From: Promicromonospora sp. MEB111
GTDB lineage: Bacteria; Actinomycetota; Actinomycetes; Actinomycetales; Cellulomonadaceae
Direction of reading: 5' to 3'
Assembly (NCBI RefSeq): GCF_030209445.1
Contig: NZ_JARVSD010000001.1
Span: forward strand, 230,505-294,504
DNA: 64,000 nucleotides
How positions within the stretch are numbered: position 1 is the stretch's first letter; the number at the start of each line of letters is the position of its first letter. Made by a program: the position numbers and the translations under genes. Positions 16,068 to 23,096 of this stretch are shown piece by piece. The notes under the pieces are model-generated. The model was not told the DNA's origin. It worked only from the letters and a program-made list of their open reading frames with translations, and did not search any database.

Positions 16068-18131
16068 TCATTCGCGTGCGAGCGTCGGAGTAACGGCGCC
16101 CTCGACGATCCATGCCCGGCCGACCGCGTCGCGCGGGACGAAGCCCTCGCCCCAGACGATGCGGTCGCCAGCGAGGTTTGCCCTCTCGGTGTCGCCCGGC
16201 AACTGGGCGAGGTCCGGTCCGTCGTACCCGGCGGTCGAGGGTGTGGCGCGGTACAGGTAGGCCGGCCCCACCGGGTTCTCGTCGTCCGCGCTGTTCCACA
16301 GGAGCAGGCCGCCCGCGGCGCGCAGGCCATTGACGCTGTTGTCACCGGCCCGCACGACGCTGTCCACCCCGCCGCGCCGGTCGAGGACGAAGAGGGTGGT
16401 GCCCTGTTCGTCGGACACGGTCGTCCACGCCACGAGATCGTCCGAGACGGCGACCTCCGGGATCCGGTCCGCCGGGCCGTGCTCGATCGAGAGCAGCGCC
16501 GTGGAGCCGGACAGGTTCCCGCCGGCCGGGCTGTCCAGCAGCCAGATCGTCGTCGTGCGGGTGTCGCCGGACCCCGGTTCCAGCACGGCTGCGACGACCT
16601 CGTCGTCGTCGGCCGCGAAAGCTGTGACGGGGTCCGCCAGCACCACCGGCGTCCCGGGGCCGTCGATGCTCGTGCTGAGCAGTCGCGGTTCGTCCTCCGG
16701 CGCCCCATCCGTCCACAGTGCGTGGTCGCGGGTGAGGGCGACCTCCCCGACGTTTCCCTCGTAGGTGGCGAGCGTCCTTGGCTCCGTACCGGCCCGGAAG
16801 GTGCGTATCTGACTGGTGCGTGTGGGGCCCTCCCCACCTGTCGTCTCGCCCCACGTCACCTGGTCGCCCCGCGCGGCGACGTCGTACGGCACCAGCATCA
16901 CATCGTTGATCGTGTCGGTGGGGATCGACTCGGTCGGTCCGTCGCTGCGGTGGGCATCAGCTTTGACGAAGGCGCCCTCGACCGTGCCGGCGGGCCCGAA
17001 CTCCGCTCCGGCGGCCCAGATGTCCCCGTTCTCGGCGAGACCGTCGAGCGGCGGCATCTGCTTACCTCCGTCGTCGGTCACGGGCACTCCTGCCTGCTCG
17101 TCGATCCGCCCGGGCGTGACCGTCTCGATGTCGACGTCGTAGCAGGTCAACGGGCGTGCGTCGGCCACATCCACCACTAGGGATCCGTCCAGCGGGCCGA
17201 CGTCCTCGCCCGGCTCGGCGGCCCGCGCCGAGGTCGGCGCCGGCAGCTCCTCCGGGCACGCGAGCGGCGTGCTGCCCGCCAGGTCCGGCCCCGGGTCCGG
17301 CCGCAGGTGCGGGGCGAGGCCGTCGGTGGGCCCGGCCCGACCGTTGTCGAACAGAGAGACGATCAGGTCCCCGCCGGGGAGGACGACCGGCCCGACCCAG
17401 GGCAACGGCACCGGCCCGCGCGTCACGACCCCGAGCGCCAGCAGGAGCACCACGCACGCGGCCCCCACCGCCTGCCGGACCCGACGTCGGCGCAGCGCGG
17501 CCCGGCTCCGGTCCAGGACGGCCTGCTCGTCGAGCTCGACCGGCTCGACCGCCTCGGTCTGCGCCACGAGCAGGTCCCGCAGACGGGCCAGCCCGCGCGA
17601 GTTCGCCGCCTTCACCGTGCCGACGGCGATCCCGAGCTCGCGGGCGACCTCCGCCTCGGGCAGGTCCAGCAGGTGTCGCAGCACCACGACCCGCCGCTGG
17701 CTGACCGGCAGCCGCGCCAGCCCGCGAACCAGCTCGTCGCGCAGCACCACGTGCCCGGCATGGTCCGACGCCGGCGTGACGGGGATCTTGTCGTCGCCCG
17801 GGAACGACTCACGACGGGTGCGCCGCCAGCCGTCGATCCGCAGGTTGACCAGGATCTGGCGCGCGTAGGCGCGCTGCGTGCCCGGCCTGACCTTGGCCCA
17901 GGTGCGGTAGACCCGCTCGAACGTCGACTGGACCAGCTCCTCCGCGCGGTGCGGGTCCCCGCACAGCAGGTACGCGGTCCGGTGCAGGTACGGCCCGCAC
18001 TCCCGCACGAACTCGGTGAACTCCGCGTCGCGGGAGCGCCGCACGAAGACCTGCACGTCGCCGGCCCGGTCCTCACCCGACGGCTCGCCCGTCCCAAGGT
18101 TGCCCACGGTCGTCCCATTCTCCTGCCTCAT
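16068..18131 (-). CDS. Membrane-anchored SigE-type ECF sigma-like protein, second paralogue
   Basis: 687 residues with the same layout as the protein encoded at 771-2726. Sigma region 2 spans about 35-115 (YLHRTAYLLCGDPHRAEELV, RQILVNLRIDGWR) and region 4 about 140-195 (LPVSQRRVVVLRHLLDLPEA, LGIAVGTVKAANSRGLARLR). A membrane helix follows (about 230-250, VGAACVVLLLALGVV), then about 435 outer residues with blade-like repeats (ARGDQVTWGET, SDDLVAWTTVSDE, AGDRIVWGEGF). Both paralogues have a short G/V/P-rich stretch after the helix (PLPWVGPVVLPGG). ATG 18131 is preferred by its shared GTGGGYGGYATG context. No separate anti-sigma gene lies beside it, so the fused domain may supply the control. 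Confidence 0.8.
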   Translation of the reverse strand: MRQENGTTVGNLGTGEPSGEDRAGDVQVFVRRSRDAEFTEFVRECGPYLHRTAYLLCGDPHRAEELVQSTFERVYRTWAKVRPGTQRAYARQILVNLRIDGWRRTRRESFPGDDKIPVTPASDHAGHVVLRDELVRGLARLPVSQRRVVVLRHLLDLPEAEVARELGIAVGTVKAANSRGLARLRDLLVAQTEAVEPVELDEQAVLDRSRAALRRRRVRQAVGAACVVLLLALGVVTRGPVPLPWVGPVVLPGGDLIVSLFDNGRAGPTDGLAPHLRPDPGPDLAGSTPLACPEELPAPTSARAAEPGEDVGPLDGSLVVDVADARPLTCYDVDIETVTPGRIDEQAGVPVTDDGGKQMPPLDGLAENGDIWAAGAEFGPAGTVEGAFVKADAHRSDGPTESIPTDTINDVMLVPYDVAARGDQVTWGETTGGEGPTRTSQIRTFRAGTEPRTLATYEGNVGEVALTRDHALWTDGAPEDEPRLLSTSIDGPGTPVVLADPVTAFAADDDEVVAAVLEPGSGDTRTTTIWLLDSPAGGNLSGSTALLSIEHGPADRIPEVAVSDDLVAWTTVSDEQGTTLFVLDRRGGVDSVVRAGDNSVNGLRAAGGLLLWNSADDENPVGPAYLYRATPSTAGYDGPDLAQLPGDTERANLAGDRIVWGEGFVPRDAVGRAWIVEGAVTPTLARE

Positions 18132-18245
18132 GCCACCCACTACGGGGGACGTGGGTCAAAGGTTGCACGCGTGCCGCGAAGACACCCGGCCGCCGCGCCC
18201 GCTCACCGGGTAGCGCTCTCCGCACCGCGGGCCCAGGATCATCAC

Positions 18246-19142
18246 GTGCGCATCGCCACGTTTAACGTCCAGCACGGCCTCGGCCCGGACGGCCGCGTCG
18301 ACAACGACCGCCTGGCCCGGGCTGTCGCCGCGCTCGACGCCGACGTCGTGGGGCTGCAGGAGGTCGACCAGGGCCAGGTGCGCTCCGGGGGAGCGGACCA
18401 GGCGGCCCTCTGCGCGGCGGCGATGGGCGCCGTCGACCACCGGTTCCGGCCGGCGCTCGCCGGCCCGTTCCGCTACCCCGGGATCCGACGCCGCGCCCGC
18501 CGGACGGAGCGGCCCGGCGCGCCCGGCTACGGCATCGCGCTGCTGTCCCGGTTCCCCGTCCTGAGCTGGCACACCGTGCTGCTGCCGCCCGCGACGCCCT
18601 GGGTGTGGGGCCGCGTCCAGCTCGGCACCGACGAGCCGCGGGTGGCGCTCGCGGCCCGGATCGACGCGCCGTCCGGCCCGGTCACCGTCGTGTGCACGCA
18701 CCTGAGCGTGTACCGGTTCTCCGCCGTGGGCTGGGCGGGCGGGATGGTCCGGCGCGCCGCCGGCTACCGCCGGGGCACAGCGGGGGAGCGGCACGCGGAA
18801 CGTCAGGTGGACTATCTGCGCCGTCGGCTCGTCGGCCTGCGGCGCCCCCTGGTCCTGCTGGGCGACTTCAACCTGCGTGGTTCGGTGCCCGCCGACCGCA
18901 CCGGCTGGCGTCCCCTCGTGACGGGCGACACGTTCCCCCGGCACGACCCGCGGTTCCAGATCGACCACGTCCTCCTCGACGAGGGCGTGCCCCAGGGCGA
19001 GGGAACGGGTGCGGGGGCCGACGGCGACCCGCGTGTGCCGGGCGGGCGCATCGGCTCCGCGGAGGGCCGGGTCGTGGACACGGGCGTCTCGGACCATCGG
19101 GCGCTGGTCGTGGACGTGACGTTCACCCGCCCGACGGCGTAG
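18246..19142 (+). CDS. Endonuclease/exonuclease/phosphatase (EEP) family protein
   Basis: 298 residues from GTG 18246. EEP-fold motifs are visible in order: TFNVQHG (Asn), LQEVDQGQ (catalytic metal-binding Glu), CTHLSVYRFS (His), LLGDFNLRG (Asp and Asn) and the C-terminal SDHRALVVDV (catalytic Asp-His). These residues bind a divalent metal and hydrolyse phosphoester bonds. The family covers nucleases, sphingomyelinase-like and inositol-phosphate phosphatases, so the substrate remains open. No signal peptide is present, which favours a cytoplasmic role. It is divergent from the sigma-like gene across about 115 bp. Confidence 0.82.
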   Translation: MRIATFNVQHGLGPDGRVDNDRLARAVAALDADVVGLQEVDQGQVRSGGADQAALCAAAMGAVDHRFRPALAGPFRYPGIRRRARRTERPGAPGYGIALLSRFPVLSWHTVLLPPATPWVWGRVQLGTDEPRVALAARIDAPSGPVTVVCTHLSVYRFSAVGWAGGMVRRAAGYRRGTAGERHAERQVDYLRRRLVGLRRPLVLLGDFNLRGSVPADRTGWRPLVTGDTFPRHDPRFQIDHVLLDEGVPQGEGTGAGADGDPRVPGGRIGSAEGRVVDTGVSDHRALVVDVTFTRPTA

Positions 19143-19159
19143 CGCCACGCGGCGACAGC

Positions 19160-19193
19160 CCACGGAGCCGGTCAGGCCACGGAGCCGGTCAGC
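19160..19193. repeat. Tandem 17-nt duplication at the EEP/VOC convergent junction
   Basis: CCACGGAGCCGGTCAGG (19160-19176) is followed directly by CCACGGAGCCGGTCAGC (19177-19193), identical at 16 of 17 positions. It reaches into the stop end of the leftward VOC gene. Confidence 0.55.
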
Positions 19194-19599
19194 CCACGAA
19201 GACGCAGAAGGGGTGGCCCATCGGGTCGCCGAAGACGTAGAGGGGTTCCTCCGGGTCGTCCGACCGGTCGTAGAGCAGCGTCGCGCCGAGCGTGAGGGCG
19301 TGGTCGCGTGCCTCGGCGAGCGCGCCGACGTCCGGCACCGTCGTGTCGAGGTGGAGCTGCTGGGGGATGTCGGACTCCGGCCAGGTCGAGCGCGGCAGGT
19401 CGAACACCTGCTGGAACGCCAGGTGTGCACCGTCGTCGTTGCGCAGGACCAGCCAGTCGCTGCCCTTCGGGTCGGGTTCGCCCTCCGGCGGCGGCTCGTC
19501 GCCGGGGCGGTACGAGAGCCCGAACAGCTCCCGGTAGAACTCGGCGAGAGCGCGTGCGTCCGTGGTGTCGAGCACCACCTGCCGGATGCGTGGGGTCAT
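19189..19599 (-). CDS. VOC (glyoxalase/bleomycin resistance-like) family protein
   Basis: 136 residues from ATG 19599. Two paired beta-alpha-beta-beta-beta halves are recognisable: IRQVVLDTTDARALAEFYRE near the start, and QLHLDTTVPDVGALAEARDH beginning the second half. It ends with the typical VFGDPMGHPFCVFVG. Such proteins bind a metal and act as dioxygenases, isomerases or antibiotic-sequestering proteins. This subtype is usually annotated only as a VOC or glyoxalase-like protein, so the role is open. Confidence 0.82.
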   Translation of the reverse strand: MTPRIRQVVLDTTDARALAEFYRELFGLSYRPGDEPPPEGEPDPKGSDWLVLRNDDGAHLAFQQVFDLPRSTWPESDIPQQLHLDTTVPDVGALAEARDHALTLGATLLYDRSDDPEEPLYVFGDPMGHPFCVFVG

Positions 19600-19645
19600 G
19601 GTGCCAGCGCACCACATCCCCCGTCGTACGCAACGGGAACACACG

Positions 19646-19688
19646 TGCCTCGTGGGATCCGGGGGGAGACGCCGGATCCCACGAGGCA
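19646..19688 (-). terminator. Hairpin terminator of the CBU_0592-like gene
   Basis: The perfect 17-bp arms 19646-19662 (core TGCCTCGTGGGATCC) and 19672-19688 enclose a 9-nt loop. It lies 14 nt beyond the stop of the leftward membrane-protein gene. Confidence 0.7.
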
Positions 19689-19701
19689 GGGTGCCGCAGG
19701 G

Positions 19702-20094
19702 TCAGGCGGCCTCGGCGAACGCGCGGTAGCTGACCGCGGGCCGCGGTGCGGGTGCGTGGTCGGCGAGGTGGTCCGGGACGTGGTCCGGCACGGTGTCGAC
19801 GGTGTCCTCGACGACCCGCAGCGCGGCCGCCTCCTTCGCGGCACGCTTCTTGGCGCGCACCACGGTGTACACGGCGTTCACGCCGATCAGGATGGCGGCC
19901 ATGTTCGACGCGGCGGACGGCCAGATGCCGTTCGCGGCGGCCACGGTGAGCAGGGTCCCGGCCGCCAGCATGTTGGTGCCCTGGAACGCGAGGGAATCGG
20001 CGCTCCAGCGCCCGCGGCTGACCATGGCATAGGCCACGAGGCCGGCGATGGCGCCAACCCAGCCGAGGACGGTGACGACCAGCATGAGGGACAT
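19702..20094 (-). CDS. CBU_0592-like small membrane protein
   Basis: 130 residues, starting at ATG 20094 with AGGAG about 7 nt upstream. Three hydrophobic segments are visible (MSLMLVVTVLGWVGAIAGLV, FQGTNMLAAGTLLTVAAANG, then MAAILIGVNAVYTVV). A basic stretch and a soluble tail with a repeated HxPDH element (VPDHVPDHLADHAPAP) follow. The arrangement resembles CBU_0592-family membrane proteins, whose function I do not know. It is divergent from the LysR-type gene and could be its target. Confidence 0.65.
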   Translation of the reverse strand: MSLMLVVTVLGWVGAIAGLVAYAMVSRGRWSADSLAFQGTNMLAAGTLLTVAAANGIWPSAASNMAAILIGVNAVYTVVRAKKRAAKEAAALRVVEDTVDTVPDHVPDHLADHAPAPRPAVSYRAFAEAA

Positions 20095-20268
20095 GAGAGA
20101 ACTCCTGGGGAACTGCTCGAAACGATTCGAGGATGTGGCGGAGACCGAGAACCGGTGTCCAAGGGGGAAGGGTGGCCGGCGGTCCGGGAAGAGCTGGGTC
20201 CAGCCGCTGCCAGGCTCAATCATGAGCCACATCTGCCTTCAGCACAATCGAATGTTTGTGACTCCGGG

Positions 20269-20285
20269 ATGTAGCATCGCTACAT
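20269..20285. promoter_or_regulatory. Palindrome overlapping the LysR start codon
   Basis: ATGTAGC (20269-20275) and GCTACAT (20279-20285) are perfect 7-bp arms around ATC. The right arm enters the ATG of the LysR-type gene at 20284. A LysR box or autorepression site is likely, in the intergenic region shared with the divergent membrane-protein gene. Confidence 0.5.
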
Positions 20286-21189
20286 GGCCACTGACCCGCG
20301 AAGACTCGCTTTCCTCCTTGCCGTGCACCGTGCCGGCGGGGTGCTCGCGGCGGCCGACCTGCTGCACGTGACGCCGTCCGCCGTGTCCCAGCAGATCGCC
20401 CGGCTGGAGGCGGAGGAGGGTATCGACGTGCTGGACCGCGGGCCGCGCGGCGTGACTCTCACGCCCGCCGGCCGGGTGCTCGCCGACGCGGCCGAACGCA
20501 TCGAGGCGGAGCTCGTCCAGGCGCGGCAGGCCGTGGCCGCCCTGGAGGGTGAGCTCACGGGACGGATCTCGGTCGGGTCCATCCAGACGGCGATCCGTAC
20601 CGTCGTCGCGCCGATGCTCGTCTCGCTCGCCGAGCGCCACCCGCACATCGAGGTCGACGTGCAGGAGCACGACCCGACCGACTCCGTGCGCCGGCTGCGC
20701 GCGGGCGACCTGGACGCGGTGGTGCTGGAGCGCGACGTGGCCGTCGACGCGCCCGCCCCGCGCGGTGCGCACGACGTGCCGCTGCTCGACGAGCCGTGGC
20801 GCATCGTGGTGCCCACCAGCCTGCCCGAGCCCGAGCGGCTGGACGACCTCGCGACGCTCACGTGGGTGGGCCCGCAGGCCGGCTCGGCGGCCGAGCGCGC
20901 CGCGAGCCGGCTCGCCGCGCAGCTCGGCACCACGTTCGAGACCCGCCACGCCTACAACGACTTCGACACCGCGATCTCCCTCGTCGCCGCCGGTCAGGGC
21001 GTCGCGATGCTGCCTGCCCTGGCCCTCCAGCAGGAGGTGCCCGACGGCGTCGCCGTGGTGGCGCTCGCCGGGCTCGGCTCGCGGCGGCTCGTGGTACGGC
21101 ACCGGCAGAACCGGCACGAGCCGGGCCCGATCGTCCGGGCCGTGGTGGACGAGATGGTCGTGGCGGCCCGGGAGATCGACCTGGGGTAG
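20284..21189 (+). CDS. LysR family transcriptional regulator
   Basis: 301 residues. The N-terminal winged helix-turn-helix (about 5-65) reads LAFLLAVHRAGGVLAAADLL and VTPSAVSQQIARLEAEEGID, followed by the usual linker helix. The rest is the two-lobed effector domain (GRISVGSIQTAIRTVVAPML, LVAAGQGVAMLPALAL). ATG 20284 begins inside a 7-bp palindrome, and the mRNA may be leaderless or nearly so, since no ribosome-binding site is visible. Its divergent partner encodes a small membrane protein. The effector is unknown. Confidence 0.88.
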   Translation: MATDPRRLAFLLAVHRAGGVLAAADLLHVTPSAVSQQIARLEAEEGIDVLDRGPRGVTLTPAGRVLADAAERIEAELVQARQAVAALEGELTGRISVGSIQTAIRTVVAPMLVSLAERHPHIEVDVQEHDPTDSVRRLRAGDLDAVVLERDVAVDAPAPRGAHDVPLLDEPWRIVVPTSLPEPERLDDLATLTWVGPQAGSAAERAASRLAAQLGTTFETRHAYNDFDTAISLVAAGQGVAMLPALALQQEVPDGVAVVALAGLGSRRLVVRHRQNRHEPGPIVRAVVDEMVVAAREIDLG

Positions 21190-21241
21190 TGCCCGCCCAC
21201 CCGGCGATTCCGTGCGCTCCCGCCGACGTAGGCTCCTGCGC

Positions 21242-22615
21242 ATGGACGTCGCCGTACTCGGGGCCACGGGGGACGTGGGCCGTCAGGTCTGCACCCAGCT
21301 CATCGCGCACGGAGTGCTCTCCCCGACCTCACGCCTCCAGCTCGTGGGCCGGCCCGACGGGCGCAGCGCCAGCGCGGTCCACGGGCTGCGGACGGACCTG
21401 ATGGACGCGTTCGACGAGCGTGCGCCCCTGATCGACGTCGCGCTCGCGCCGACCGACGTGGTGGCGGACATCGTCGTGGTCGCGGCAGGCCTCACCGCCG
21501 CCGCCGAGGTCGGCTCCGACACCGACCGCAGAAAGCTGGCCGCCGCGAACAAGCAGGTCTTCGAGCAGCACGCAGCGGCGCTGCGCAAGCACGGTTCGGG
21601 CCGCGAGGTCGTGATCGTCGTCTCGAACCCGGTCGAGGTCGGCGTGGCGGTGTTCGCCGACGCGCTCGGCAGGCACCGGGTGATCGGCATGGGCGCCTGG
21701 CTCGACACCCTGCGGTTCCAGCGGGAGATCGCGCTGTCGCTCGGTGTGCGCCGGGCGCGCGTGTCCGGGTTCGTCGCGGGTCAGCACGGGGAGCGGGCGG
21801 TCCCGCTGTGGTCGACCGTGCGGATCGCCGGGCTCGACGTCGCCGAGCGACAGGCTGCCGTCGGGGACCTGCGCCGCGGCCGCACGCTCGACACGTACGC
21901 GGACGAGCTGGCCGAGGCCAGGGTGCAGCTCGACGCGGTGGCCGCTCGGGACGTCGCCGAGGCGTTCGCGCTGGTCGACACCTGGCCCCCGGACGTGCGC
22001 GTCGTCGCCCGGCCCGTGATGACCCACCAGAGCGGCGCCAAGACCCCGGCCGGCACGGCCGCCGCGACGGTCGACATGATCGCCACGCTTCTGGACGGCC
22101 GCGAGATCGTGGTCGCCGGTCAGGTCGCCCTCGAGAACGAGGTGCGGATCGACGGGTCGACCAGCCCCGGCCGTGTGCTCGGCGTCCCGGTGATCCTGGG
22201 TCCGGAGGGCTGGAGCCGCGTGGTCCTCGACCCGCTGGCCGACGACGAGGCCGCGGCGCTGGCCGCCTCCGGACGCATGATCGACGCCATGCTCGACGGC
22301 CTCGGCATCGCCCCCGCCGGTGCCGACCCGGTGGTGGGGATGGCTGCCGCGATGCCGTCCGAGGCCGGTGCCGACATCCGGACGTGGGAGGTCGACGCCG
22401 AGGTGCGGGGCGCCGACGAGGTCGGCGTCGTCGCCACGCTGACCAGCGTGTTCTCCACCCGCGGTGTCACGGTCGACGCCGTGTCGACCGGCCCGGGCAG
22501 CGCGAACCACGTGCAGCTCCGGTTCCGCGCGGGCGCGCGCCTGGCGCTGTCGCTGGTCCGCACGCTGGAGCGGTTGTCGATGGTGAGGCGGGTCGTGGTG
22601 CACAGCACGCGGTGA
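21242..22615 (+). CDS. Lactate/malate dehydrogenase-like protein fused to a C-terminal ACT domain
   Basis: 457 residues. The first 310 or so follow the LDH/MDH fold: the NAD-binding [22 protein letters not shown], the substrate-Arg region [14 protein letters not shown] and the catalytic-His motif [16 protein letters not shown]. Ordinary LDH/MDH proteins end soon after. Here about 75 extra residues (about 380-457, [34 protein letters not shown]) look like an ACT domain, a small-molecule sensor typical of amino-acid enzymes. ATG 21242 has only a weak upstream site. Control of a 2-hydroxyacid dehydrogenase by an amino acid is plausible; the glycine-cleavage genes follow, but behind their own riboswitch. 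Confidence 0.75.
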   Translation: MDVAVLGATGDVGRQVCTQLIAHGVLSPTSRLQLVGRPDGRSASAVHGLRTDLMDAFDERAPLIDVALAPTDVVADIVVVAAGLTAAAEVGSDTDRRKLAAANKQVFEQHAAALRKHGSGREVVIVVSNPVEVGVAVFADALGRHRVIGMGAWLDTLRFQREIALSLGVRRARVSGFVAGQHGERAVPLWSTVRIAGLDVAERQAAVGDLRRGRTLDTYADELAEARVQLDAVAARDVAEAFALVDTWPPDVRVVARPVMTHQSGAKTPAGTAAATVDMIATLLDGREIVVAGQVALENEVRIDGSTSPGRVLGVPVILGPEGWSRVVLDPLADDEAAALAASGRMIDAMLDGLGIAPAGADPVVGMAAAMPSEAGADIRTWEVDAEVRGADEVGVVATLTSVFSTRGVTVDAVSTGPGSANHVQLRFRAGARLALSLVRTLERLSMVRRVVVHSTR

Positions 22616-22761
22616 TCCCTGGGTCGGGCGACTCCGGGCCGTCCGACGGCATTCCCCGGGACGGTGCCCGCGCCGCTACGATGTCCGCATAACTGAACAT
22701 CTTCAACGGCCCTGGCTCGATCAGCTCGACCTCGATCGGCTCGAACCAGGACCGTGCCGCC

Positions 22762-23010
22762 AGAACCGCGGCGGGAGAGTCCGGCCCCGCGCCGTCGTCG
22801 TCCAGACGCCGCGCGACCCGGCGCCGAAGGAGCAATTTCCTCCCCGGGAATCTCTCAGGCCCCCGTACCGCCGCGGCGAGGCAACTCTGGAAAGCGAGCC
22901 GCCGCCGGGCAACCGGTGCGGCGGCTCCACCGACGGTGCAAGCCGGCGCGTCCCGCCCTCCTCCCCGCTGTCCGGGAGGGATGACGGACCGGCAAAACTC
23001 TCAGGTCGAC
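22762..23010 (+). promoter_or_regulatory. Tandem glycine riboswitch
   Basis: Two aptamers lie in series. The first runs from about 22772 (GCGGGAGAGTCC) through GCCGAAGGAGCAA to GAATCTCTCAGGC near 22860. The second runs from about 22884 (CTCTGGAAAGCGAGCC) through CACCGACGGTGCAAGCC to CAAAACTCTCAGGTCG near 23008. These are the conserved strands of glycine riboswitches. A GCCCGC/GCGGGC hairpin (23015-23028) follows immediately and may be part of the expression platform. It lies upstream of gcvP, so glycine should switch on its own cleavage system. Confidence 0.92.
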
Positions 23011-23096
23011 GTATGCCCGCCAGCGGGCAGGGTCCGATGACAGAGCGGGGAGGGACCGCAGTCGTCCCCACGCCCTCGGACAGCCAGGAGCCCGCC

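Noticed and set aside
17307..18245. A much longer N-terminus for the EEP-family gene, open back to 17307
   Set aside because: The extension is antisense to the sigma-like gene and crosses the divergent promoter region; the family motif TFNVQHG begins right after GTG 18246.
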